Part shown: one piece after another, positions 24,291 to 31,890 of the stretch
Position numbering within the stretch: the stretch's first letter is position 1
Layout: each line of letters opens with the position of its first letter
From: RUG100 sp963542695
GTDB lineage: Bacteria > Bacillota > Clostridia > Peptostreptococcales > Anaerovoracaceae
Direction of reading: 5' to 3'
Assembly: GCA_963542695.1 (NCBI GenBank)
Contig: CAUTYX010000001.1
Location: forward strand, 1 to 64,000
Length of the DNA: 64,000 nucleotides
Notes under the pieces: model-generated
The model's input: only the letters and a program-made list of their open reading frames with translations
Database searches by the model: none
Told to the model about the DNA's origin: nothing
Program-made: the position numbers and the translations under genes

Positions 24291-24825
24291 TACAGATATT
24301 AGATACTTCCAGTGGCTCGTAAAACGAGTTGGTGGATTTGATAGGGAGGGGAAGCGATATGAGTTTCTCCTCTCTTTATTACATAGTAAAGAGTTCTATT
24401 GGGTTATTACGAACGACCAAAATAGAAGCGATGACGGCATTGCGTTGCGTGATGAATTCGTAGAGATGGCTCGAATCAAACCGTCAGAAACGCATTTGCT
24501 TGCTGGTCCATGCAGTGTGTTGGAGATGCTTGTAGGGTTTGCTGCTCGTATTGAGCGAGACGTAATGGCTAATGTGGCGTACGATGACCGTACAGGCGAT
24601 TGGTTCTGGGAAATGCTTTCCAATATGGATTTGACGCGGTATGACGACACGAGCATTGATGCGTTTGCGGTCGAGGTGATGTTGGATAAGTTTATGGATC
24701 GTGATTATGATCCCGATGGAACTGGGTCTCCGTTTAGACCTATTAAAGAGACGTTAGACCAAGATACCAAAATAGAAATAATGGAACTTTGGGGGCAAAT
24801 GTCCGTATATTTTATGGATAAATGA
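24283..24825 (+). CDS. Conserved phage protein upstream of the replication origin
   Basis: This 180-residue protein, with FQWLVKRVGGF and YEFLLSLLHSKEFYWVITND, belongs to a family I associate with genes just before the primase/helicase region of Bacillota phages. Function unknown. ATG 24283 lies in CCAAAATG with AAGGAG 9 bases upstream. An in-frame ATG at 24265 has no comparable site. Confidence 0.65.
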   Translation: MNDTDIRYFQWLVKRVGGFDREGKRYEFLLSLLHSKEFYWVITNDQNRSDDGIALRDEFVEMARIKPSETHLLAGPCSVLEMLVGFAARIERDVMANVAYDDRTGDWFWEMLSNMDLTRYDDTSIDAFAVEVMLDKFMDRDYDPDGTGSPFRPIKETLDQDTKIEIMELWGQMSVYFMDK

Positions 24826-24848
24826 TGTATTTTTGTGCTTTTTCGTTA

Positions 24849-25131
24849 TCCCACTTTGGTGTTAAAAACTGGGAAAAAAGTGGGACAAAGTGGGATAAAA
24901 ACTGGGACATGAGTTAGGAGCGTCTAACTGTTATCCCACTTTTGGGTTTTGAAATCCCACTTTTATCCCAGTTTTTCGAGCCTTTTGGGATTGAATTATC
25001 GTTGGAATTTGAACGTTTTTGCTTGTTTTATCCCACTTTCCCACTTTTATAATATTCTTAGGGAAAAATAATAAATAATAATATATATATCTTTATATAT
25101 ATAAAAATTTTTATTTGGTGGGAAAGTGGGA
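24849..25131. other. Probable replication origin: GTGGGA iterons plus AT-rich tract
   Basis: The 405-base gap between genes (24826-25230) contains at least nine exact copies of GTGGGA/TCCCAC, at 24849, 24880, 24890, 24934, 24955, 25031, 25039, 25118 and 25126. CTGGGA/TTGGGA variants occur at 24870, 24902, 24966 and 24985. The longer word AAAAACTGGGA recurs at 24865 and 24897 and inverted at 24966. Between the inner and right-hand copies lies an almost pure A+T tract (25048-25116), a typical unwinding element. The block stands directly upstream of the helicase/polymerase gene, so the expected binder is the SF3 helicase region of that protein or another early protein. Confidence 0.75.
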
Positions 25132-25230
25132 TTTCGTGTTTTTCTACGATTCCTTTAATTTTTGGCTTGAATAGTAGTTGACGGAGCGAGTGGAGGCGAA
25201 AAAGAGCAGAAAAAGCACCAGACAACCAAA

Positions 25231-25275
25231 ATGACGTTATTTCTACTACAAGGGAAAGGAGGTCTCAACGTGTAA
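25231..25275 (+). CDS. 14-residue leader peptide coupled to the replication protein
   Basis: ATG 25231, within a CCAAAATG motif, opens a 14-codon frame (MTLFLLQGKGGLNV) whose stop TAA shares its last A with the start ATG of the replication gene (TAATG at 25273-25277). The frame contains the AAAGGAGG ribosome site for the big gene. Such an overlap usually means translational coupling or reinitiation. The peptide itself may have no function. Confidence 0.45.
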   Translation: MTLFLLQGKGGLNV

Positions 25276-28200
25276 TGTTAGATTTCTTAATGTGCGGTGA
25301 AACACATCACCCAAAAACAAAAGTGGTAGAAATTTATCCACGGTTTATTATAAAGAATCGTCTGAAAGATTTAATGATACGTGGTGGAGATTTCTATGCT
25401 GTGTATAACGAACATACGGGTATGTGGTCTACCGACGAACAAGTCGCAATCAACCTTATTGACGAAGTGTTGGACGAGTACGCCCAAAATGTAAAACACA
25501 TGGATGACGAACGAGTTGTTGTTTCGCATATGTGGGACGCCAAGTCTGGGTCTATCGACGCTTGGCATAAATTTGTTCAACGCCAACTCAGAGATAACTT
25601 CAAACCACTAGACAATGCAATTACATTTGACGGTGATAAAGTTGGCAGGGAAGACTATGTTAGTAAGGCAGCGACATACCCATTAAAAAAATCATCAATC
25701 GATGCCTACGATACATTGATGAAAACTCTCTACACGCCTCCTGAAAGACGAAAGCTGGAGTGGGCTGTCGGAGCTGTTATTGCCGGCGACATTAGAGAGA
25801 TACAAAAATTTATTGTTTTATATGGTAGTGCCGGTTCCGGTAAGTCTACGTTTTTAAATATTATTCAGCAACTGTTTGAAGGGTACTACTGCACCTTCGA
25901 TGCAAAAGCGTTAGGACAATCCAGTAATGCATTCGCTATGGAATCGTTCAAGAATAATCCGCTTGTTGGTATACAACATGACGGCGACTTGTCTCGGCTA
26001 GAGGATAATACCAAAATAAACAGTATTGTTTCGCATGAGCCAATGGAGTTGAATGAGAAATTTCAAAGCAAGTATACGATTATTCTGAATACGTTCCTGT
26101 TTATCGGTACTAATGAACCTGTCAAGATTACAGGTGGTAAGTCAGGGTTACTTAGAAGACTGATTGATGTTTCCCCATCTGGAGAGAAAATACCGTACGA
26201 AGAGTATTCCAAAATGATGGAATGCATTCCGTTCGAATTGAGTGGTATTGCAAAGCATTGCTTGGATGTGTATAAAACGTTAGGACGTTCGTACTACGAC
26301 AACTATGTAGCGACCAGTATGCTTCAAGCGACAAATGATTTCTATGACTTCATGGATGAATACTATGACATGTTTGTTGAGAAAGACGTTGTGCAGTTGA
26401 AAGACATCTGGGTGTTGTATAAGAAATATTGTACGTATGCTAATGTGCATTACATATACAACATGCGAAAGGTTCGTACCGAGCTTATGAATTACTTCGA
26501 TGCGTTTATACAAGACGGTCACTTTGAGGGTGCGCATCTCCGTAACTATTACGTTGGTTTTAAAGCTGATAAGTTTGTTCAGAGAGATCCGGACGAACAG
26601 CTTTCCAAAATAAACAGTAAGGAGAAGCAATCGGAAGATTCGTGGTTTGTTGTGGAAGACGCAACAACAAGTATGCTAGATGAAGTTCTTGCCGATTGTC
26701 CTGCACAGCTTGCGAATAAGGACGGCAACCCTAAAAGAGCATGGGATTCCGTTAAAACCAAAATGAAAAGTATAGACCCAACGAAACTACATTGGGTGAG
26801 ACCGCCTGAGAATTTGATAACCATCGATTTCGATATAAAAGATGACAGCGGTGAAAAATCGTTTGCGGAGAATTTGAAAGCGGTCAGTAAGTTCCCAAAA
26901 ACATATGGTGAATTGAGTAAAGGAGGTGAAGGAATACATTTACATTACTGGTATGAGGGTGATGTTAATGAGTTGAGTCATTTGTATGACGAAGATATTG
27001 AAATAAAAACGTACACTGGAAAATCTTCACTTAGAAGACGACTCAGTAAATGTAATTCACTACCAATAGCAATGATTAGCAGTGGACTTCCAAAAAGGGA
27101 GGTGAAGAAAGTGGTTAGTGAAGAAGCTATACAGACAGAGAAAGGTATACGTTCGTTTATTAAGAACTGTTTGGTCAAGAAGCATCATGGCTCTACAAAA
27201 CCGGAAATTGATTTCATTAAAAGTGAATTGGACAAATGCTATGAGAATGGTATCACATATGACGTCAGTGATATGAAAGCGGCTGTTACAGCTTTTGCGA
27301 CAAATAGTACCAATCAAGCACGTACTTGTTTAACCATTGTTTCCAAAATGAAGTTTCATTCAGACCATCCGTCAGAGCCAATTGCAGCAAAAGAAGATGA
27401 CCTAGTGTTCTTTGATATCGAGGTCTATCCGAATTTGTTTGTGGTTGTGTATAAACCAGAAGGTGGAGAGCCGGTTCAAATGGTTAATCCAACTCCTATG
27501 GATATAGCGGCGTTATGTGAGCATCGGTTGATAGGCTTTAACAACAGACGGTACGACAATCATATTCTGTATGCCAAAATGGTTATGGAGGCTGATAACT
27601 ACGAGTTGTTTAGAATTTCTCAAGGTCTTATTAACGGTAAACGTGACTTTACGTTTAGAGAAGCATACAACTTGTCTTATGCTGACGTATATGACTTCAG
27701 TACTGATAAGAAAAGTCTTAAGAAATTTGAGATCGAATTAGGACTACACCATCAGGAAATGGAAATACCATGGGATGAACCAGTAGACGAATCCTTGTGG
27801 AATGAAGTTGCTGGGTATTGTACCAATGACGTTATCGCTACAGAAGCAGTATTTCATGCAAGGAAGGCAGACTTCGAATGCAGAGAGATATTAGCGGATG
27901 TGGCGAACTTGTTGAACGACGAAACCAGAAACACACCAAACGATACGACGCGTACACTCATGAGTAGGATTATGTTCGGAAAAGAACAGAACCCCCAAAA
28001 TGAATTTGTGTATACCGATTTATCGAAAGAGTTTCCCGGTTACAAATTCGAGCAAGGCAAGAGTACATATAAAGGCGAAGTTACAGGTGAAGGAGGATAT
28101 GTATACTCTGAACCAGGTATGTACCAAAATGTATTGTTATTAGACATTGCGTCTATGCATCCGACTACGATTGAGAATCTTAATTTGTTTGGCCCATATA

Positions 28201-29093
28201 CAGAGAGGTTCAGTGAAATTAAGGCTGCCCGTTTGGCTGTGAAGCATAAAGATTTCGATACTGCCAAAACGATGTTAAACGGGGCTTTGTCAAAGTACTT
28301 GGATGATGAGAGTCAAGCGGATGCGTTGGCGTATGCATTGAAGATTGCGATTAACTCTGTGTACGGATTAACAGCCGCCCGATTCAGTAATGCATTTAAA
28401 GACCCACGTAACATTGATAACATCGTTGCTAAGCGTGGGGCGTTGTTTATGATTGACCTTAAAGAAGCGGTTCAAGCAAAAGGATATAAAGTGGCACACA
28501 TAAAAACTGACTCTATTAAAATTCCTGATGCGGATGATGAAATTAAAAAGTTCGTTATGGAGTTTGGAGAGAAGTATGGATACACATTCGAGCATGAGGC
28601 AACTATTGAGAAGATGTGTCTCGTTAACAAGTCTGTGTACATTGCAAAGTATGCATGGCATGAGAAACCGAAAAAGATAGGAATGTGGGACCCAACAGGG
28701 GAACAATTTGCTCAACCATATGTATTCAAGACTTTGTTTAGTAAAGAGAAGATTGGGTTTGAGGATTTGTGTGTTACCAATACTGTCACAACAGCGATGT
28801 ATCTTGACATGAATGAAACCCTTAAAGAAGATGAACATGATTATCACTTTGTTGGAAAAGCAGGAAAGTTCTGCCCTATCCAAAATGGATGTGGTGGAGG
28901 CGTTCTGCTTAGAAAGAAAGATTATAATTACAATGCAGTTGGTGGTAGTAAGGGTTACCGTTGGCTTGAATCAGAAGACGTCGCAGCCCTTAATAAAGAA
29001 TCGGATATCGATATATCGTATTTCGATGCCCTAGTTGATGATGCCAAGGCGAGTCTTTCCGAGCATGGAGACTTTAATTGGTTTATTTCATAA
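25275..29093 (+). CDS. SF3 helicase - primase-like - family B DNA polymerase fusion
   Basis: This 1272-residue protein joins three replication activities. Residues about 130-350 are an SF3/D5-like helicase, with Walker A GSAGSGKST at 184-192. Residues about 470-600 resemble an archaeo-eukaryotic primase (AEP) core: IDFDIKD with D518 and D520, GIHLHYW with H555/H557, and IEIKTYTG. Residues about 705-1272 are a family B polymerase with proofreading. The exonuclease part has D714 and E716 (FFDIEVYPN), the NNRRYDNH motif (about 756-762) and D852 (YCTNDV). The polymerase part has motif A D957 (LDIASMHP), motif B KIAINSVYG (1023-1031) and motif C KTDS with D1079. No protein-priming insertions are evident. 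The phage could thus prime, unwind and copy DNA with one protein. The usual order in phages is primase before helicase, so this order is unusual. It is coupled to a leader peptide and follows the probable origin. Confidence 0.85.
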   Translation: MLDFLMCGETHHPKTKVVEIYPRFIIKNRLKDLMIRGGDFYAVYNEHTGMWSTDEQVAINLIDEVLDEYAQNVKHMDDERVVVSHMWDAKSGSIDAWHKFVQRQLRDNFKPLDNAITFDGDKVGREDYVSKAATYPLKKSSIDAYDTLMKTLYTPPERRKLEWAVGAVIAGDIREIQKFIVLYGSAGSGKSTFLNIIQQLFEGYYCTFDAKALGQSSNAFAMESFKNNPLVGIQHDGDLSRLEDNTKINSIVSHEPMELNEKFQSKYTIILNTFLFIGTNEPVKITGGKSGLLRRLIDVSPSGEKIPYEEYSKMMECIPFELSGIAKHCLDVYKTLGRSYYDNYVATSMLQATNDFYDFMDEYYDMFVEKDVVQLKDIWVLYKKYCTYANVHYIYNMRKVRTELMNYFDAFIQDGHFEGAHLRNYYVGFKADKFVQRDPDEQLSKINSKEKQSEDSWFVVEDATTSMLDEVLADCPAQLANKDGNPKRAWDSVKTKMKSIDPTKLHWVRPPENLITIDFDIKDDSGEKSFAENLKAVSKFPKTYGELSKGGEGIHLHYWYEGDVNELSHLYDEDIEIKTYTGKSSLRRRLSKCNSLPIAMISSGLPKREVKKVVSEEAIQTEKGIRSFIKNCLVKKHHGSTKPEIDFIKSELDKCYENGITYDVSDMKAAVTAFATNSTNQARTCLTIVSKMKFHSDHPSEPIAAKEDDLVFFDIEVYPNLFVVVYKPEGGEPVQMVNPTPMDIAALCEHRLIGFNNRRYDNHILYAKMVMEADNYELFRISQGLINGKRDFTFREAYNLSYADVYDFSTDKKSLKKFEIELGLHHQEMEIPWDEPVDESLWNEVAGYCTNDVIATEAVFHARKADFECREILADVANLLNDETRNTPNDTTRTLMSRIMFGKEQNPQNEFVYTDLSKEFPGYKFEQGKSTYKGEVTGEGGYVYSEPGMYQNVLLLDIASMHPTTIENLNLFGPYTERFSEIKAARLAVKHKDFDTAKTMLNGALSKYLDDESQADALAYALKIAINSVYGLTAARFSNAFKDPRNIDNIVAKRGALFMIDLKEAVQAKGYKVAHIKTDSIKIPDADDEIKKFVMEFGEKYGYTFEHEATIEKMCLVNKSVYIAKYAWHEKPKKIGMWDPTGEQFAQPYVFKTLFSKEKIGFEDLCVTNTVTTAMYLDMNETLKEDEHDYHFVGKAGKFCPIQNGCGGGVLLRKKDYNYNAVGGSKGYRWLESEDVAALNKESDIDISYFDALVDDAKASLSEHGDFNWFIS

Positions 29094-29125
29094 CACATTT
29101 TTACATTTAAGTAGGAGGTACCAAA

Positions 29126-29707
29126 ATGGCTTACAAGAAAACACCTAGAAAAAAGATTTTTATTCCAGAAGCAGAGCTACAGTGGAGACCAAACTTCAGC
29201 GGTAATCCGGAAATGAACTACAACAAGAATTCTAATGCTAAGAACTTCACTGTCGTGGTTAAAGAGGGTGCCGGATACAAGTATGGAAAAAATGACTTGA
29301 AGATTGCCGACCTTGAGAAAGACGGAATCAATGTGAAGTACACAAAACCAAAAGATAAGGATGAGGTCCCAGTTACATACCTTCAGGTTAAGGTTAACTT
29401 CAATGGCTCTAAACCGCCAACAGTAATTCAGGCAACCAAACGGAATAAGATTCTATTGGATGATGCTACTATCGGACTTCTTGACGATGCAGATATCACA
29501 TCAATCCACGACATGTATTTGACCCTTAGTGCGTGGGAGATGAAAGACGGAAAAACTTATGACGAATCCAGAAAATCCGTATATCTCGATGCGATGTTTG
29601 TTGAGATTGAAGACAATCCGTTTATGGACAAATATGCCGATGTGGTTGCTGGTTCCCAAAATGGAGCACCAACGATTGAAGAGTTAGACGAAGATATACC
29701 ATTTTAA
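29126..29707 (+). CDS. Single-stranded DNA-binding-like protein
   Basis: This 193-residue protein appears to have a beta-rich core and an acidic C-terminal tail ending EELDEDIPF, which matches the partner-binding tip of bacterial SSB proteins (DDDIPF). Its place between the polymerase fusion and the helicase gene supports a replication role. The core is not a recognisable bacterial SSB, so it may be a phage-specific analogue. ATG 29126 lies in CCAAAATG after AGGAGG. Confidence 0.65.
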   Translation: MAYKKTPRKKIFIPEAELQWRPNFSGNPEMNYNKNSNAKNFTVVVKEGAGYKYGKNDLKIADLEKDGINVKYTKPKDKDEVPVTYLQVKVNFNGSKPPTVIQATKRNKILLDDATIGLLDDADITSIHDMYLTLSAWEMKDGKTYDESRKSVYLDAMFVEIEDNPFMDKYADVVAGSQNGAPTIEELDEDIPF

Positions 29708-29717
29708 GTAGAGGCCA

Positions 29718-30947
29718 ATGATTATCGATTTATATGCACATCAGAAAGAGGCGATAGATCGAATGCAGCCAGGCTCTCTTCTATGCGGTGGTGTTGGTTC
29801 AGGCAAGAGTAGAACAGCTCTTGCTTATTTTTTTACCAAAATATGTGATGGAAAGATTGATCAAGTTTTCGAGAAACCGAAAAAGACGATGAATTTGTAC
29901 ATCATCACCACCGCTAGAAAGAGAGATACAAAAGAATGGGACGATGAATGTGCTGTATTTATGCTATCCCAAAATGAAGAGAATAGTATTTGCGGAATTC
30001 AAGTCCATATCGATTCTTGGAACAATATCGGTAAGTATAAGGAGGTTAAGGACTCGTTCTTTATCTTCGACGAACAACGTGTGGTTGGCTATGGTGCTTG
30101 GGCAAAGACGTTTATACGAATCGCCCAAAATAACAAATGGATTTTGTTAAGTGCAACGCCTGGTGATTCATGGATGGATTATATACCGGTGTTTATAGCT
30201 AATGGTTTTTATAAAAACAAAACAGACTTTGTTAAAAAACATGTAATCTATAGCCGATACACGAAGTTCCCGAAAGTTAGTAAGTATGTTAACGTTGGTA
30301 AGCTCATCTCGAATAGAAAACATATCTTAGTACTAATGCCACACAAGAAGAAAGCAGTACGACATAATAAAACAGTCCTCGTCGAATATGATACTGTGCT
30401 TTATAACACCGTATCCAAAGACAGGTGGAATATATATGACGACGAACCAATACAAAACATTTCAGCTTGCTGTTACCTTATGCGTAAAGTAATCAACAGT
30501 GACCACTCAAGATTGGAAGCAATACAACGCTTAATTAAAGACCATCCCAAAATGATTGTCTATTACAACTTTGATTATGAACTAGAGTTGTTACGCACCG
30601 TAACAGACAAAGATAAAATCTTTGAGTGGAATGGACACAAACATGACCCACTTCCAAAATCAGAAGAATGGGTGTACTTGGTTCAGTACACTGCTGGTGC
30701 AGAGGGCTGGAACTGTACAACAACAGATACCATCGTATTCTATTCACAAAACTATTCATTTAAAACCATGGTACAAGCAGCAGGACGAATTGATAGACTC
30801 AATACACCGTTTAAGGATTTGTATTATATCCATCTTCGTTCAAATGCCCCAATAGATAGAGCAATATCAACGACTTTACGTAAGAAGAAAACCTTTAATG
30901 AGACAATGTTCATGCAAAAAGGAGTGTTCACCAATGTAAAACAGTGA
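29718..30947 (+). CDS. SF2 DNA helicase
   Basis: This 409-residue SNF2/DEAD-like helicase has motif I CGGVGSGKSRTAL (about residues 24-36), motif II FDEQ (about 116), motif III LLSATPGDSW (about 148) and motif VI QAAGRIDRLNTPF (about 352-364). The size is typical of phage helicases beside PolB/primase genes, where they probably remodel forks or recombination intermediates. The ribosome site is GTAGAGG. Confidence 0.88.
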   Translation: MIIDLYAHQKEAIDRMQPGSLLCGGVGSGKSRTALAYFFTKICDGKIDQVFEKPKKTMNLYIITTARKRDTKEWDDECAVFMLSQNEENSICGIQVHIDSWNNIGKYKEVKDSFFIFDEQRVVGYGAWAKTFIRIAQNNKWILLSATPGDSWMDYIPVFIANGFYKNKTDFVKKHVIYSRYTKFPKVSKYVNVGKLISNRKHILVLMPHKKKAVRHNKTVLVEYDTVLYNTVSKDRWNIYDDEPIQNISACCYLMRKVINSDHSRLEAIQRLIKDHPKMIVYYNFDYELELLRTVTDKDKIFEWNGHKHDPLPKSEEWVYLVQYTAGAEGWNCTTTDTIVFYSQNYSFKTMVQAAGRIDRLNTPFKDLYYIHLRSNAPIDRAISTTLRKKKTFNETMFMQKGVFTNVKQ

Positions 30948-30959
30948 CTTCCAAAATCA

Positions 30960-30981
30960 CCAAAAAAACATCGCATATAAT
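30960..30981 (+). promoter_or_regulatory. Phage promoter P7
   Basis: CCAAAAA at 30960-30966 (one base from CCAAAAT), then 9 bases (AACATCGCA) and TATAAT at 30976-30981. A true CCAAAAT lies just upstream at 30951. The 50-base leader ends in a weak inverted repeat (GGGT/ACCC) and a T-rich stretch at about 31016-31034 that could act as an attenuator before the nuclease gene. Confidence 0.65.
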
Positions 30982-31058
30982 GGAGAGAGGGGTAGTGTGA
31001 GGAATTTTCATACACCCTTCTATTCATTATTTTTTTGCGAATTTGTGTTGGAGGAACC

Positions 31059-31349
31059 ATGTTAGAAAAAGATTTTCAGAAAAAATTGATAAAAGACATC
31101 AAACACATGTTTCCAGGATGCGTTGTTATTAAGAACGACCCGACATACATGCAAGGTATTCCAGACTTACTTGTTTTGTATAGAGACAAATGGGGTGCCT
31201 TGGAATGTAAACGCACAAAGAACGCACGGAAACAACCCAATCAAAACTATTATGTAGAGAAGATGGCTCGTATGTCTTTTTGTGCTTTTATACACCCAGA
31301 CAACAAGGAGGACGTGTTATATGATCTTCAACGAGCATTACAATCTTGA
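31059..31349 (+). CDS. VRR-NUC-type nuclease
   Basis: This 96-residue PD-(D/E)xK nuclease has the core GIPDLLVLYRDKWGALECKR (about residues 29-48), where the Asp, Glu and Lys form the metal-dependent active site. Stand-alone VRR-NUC proteins in phages are thought to cut branched DNA during replication or packaging. ATG 31059 follows GGAGG. It overlaps the next gene by 29 bases. Confidence 0.85.
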   Translation: MLEKDFQKKLIKDIKHMFPGCVVIKNDPTYMQGIPDLLVLYRDKWGALECKRTKNARKQPNQNYYVEKMARMSFCAFIHPDNKEDVLYDLQRALQS

Positions 31350-31890
31350 AGGTTGTCACGCTATCTTAAGCCCAAGCAACCATTACTGGCTACGTTATAA
31401 AGACAAAGCTAGATTTGCACAACTGCTAAAAAGCAGAGAAGCAATTAAACGAGGTGTCGAAGACCACGAGTTTGCGTGTACTTGCATACAACGTAAACAG
31501 AAGCTTCCAAAATCAAAACAAACACTAAACGCTTATGTGAATGACGCTATTGGTTACCACATGGAGCCAGAGAAAATTCTGTACTATTCAGAGTACTGCT
31601 TTGGCACAGCAGATGCAATAGTATTCAATGAGCGACAAAAGAAGCTTCGAATTCATGATTTAAAAACCGGCGTCACAAAAGCCTCTATGGACCAGTTATT
31701 ACTATATGCTGGTCTATTTTGTTTAGAGTACAAAAAGAAGCCGTCAGAGATTACTGTAGAGCTTCGTATATACCAATCCAATGAGGTTGTCGTACATAAT
31801 CCGGAGCCAGATGAACTAATGGCTATCATAGACCAGATTATTCTGGCTAACAAGAATATTACAGAACTGAAACAGGAGGAACCAAAATGA
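31321..31890 (+). CDS. PD-(D/E)xK nuclease, RecB/DUF2800-like
   Basis: This 189-residue protein has the RecB-type nuclease core with GTADAIVF (catalytic Asp) and LRIHDLKTG (the D-x-K motif), then the QxxxY-type QLLLYAGLF. It belongs with Cas4/DUF2800-like phage nucleases used in DNA processing or recombination. ATG 31321 follows AAGGAGG placed inside the upstream gene. It ends in an ATGA overlap with the RNA polymerase gene. Confidence 0.8.
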   Translation: MIFNEHYNLEGCHAILSPSNHYWLRYKDKARFAQLLKSREAIKRGVEDHEFACTCIQRKQKLPKSKQTLNAYVNDAIGYHMEPEKILYYSEYCFGTADAIVFNERQKKLRIHDLKTGVTKASMDQLLLYAGLFCLEYKKKPSEITVELRIYQSNEVVVHNPEPDELMAIIDQIILANKNITELKQEEPK

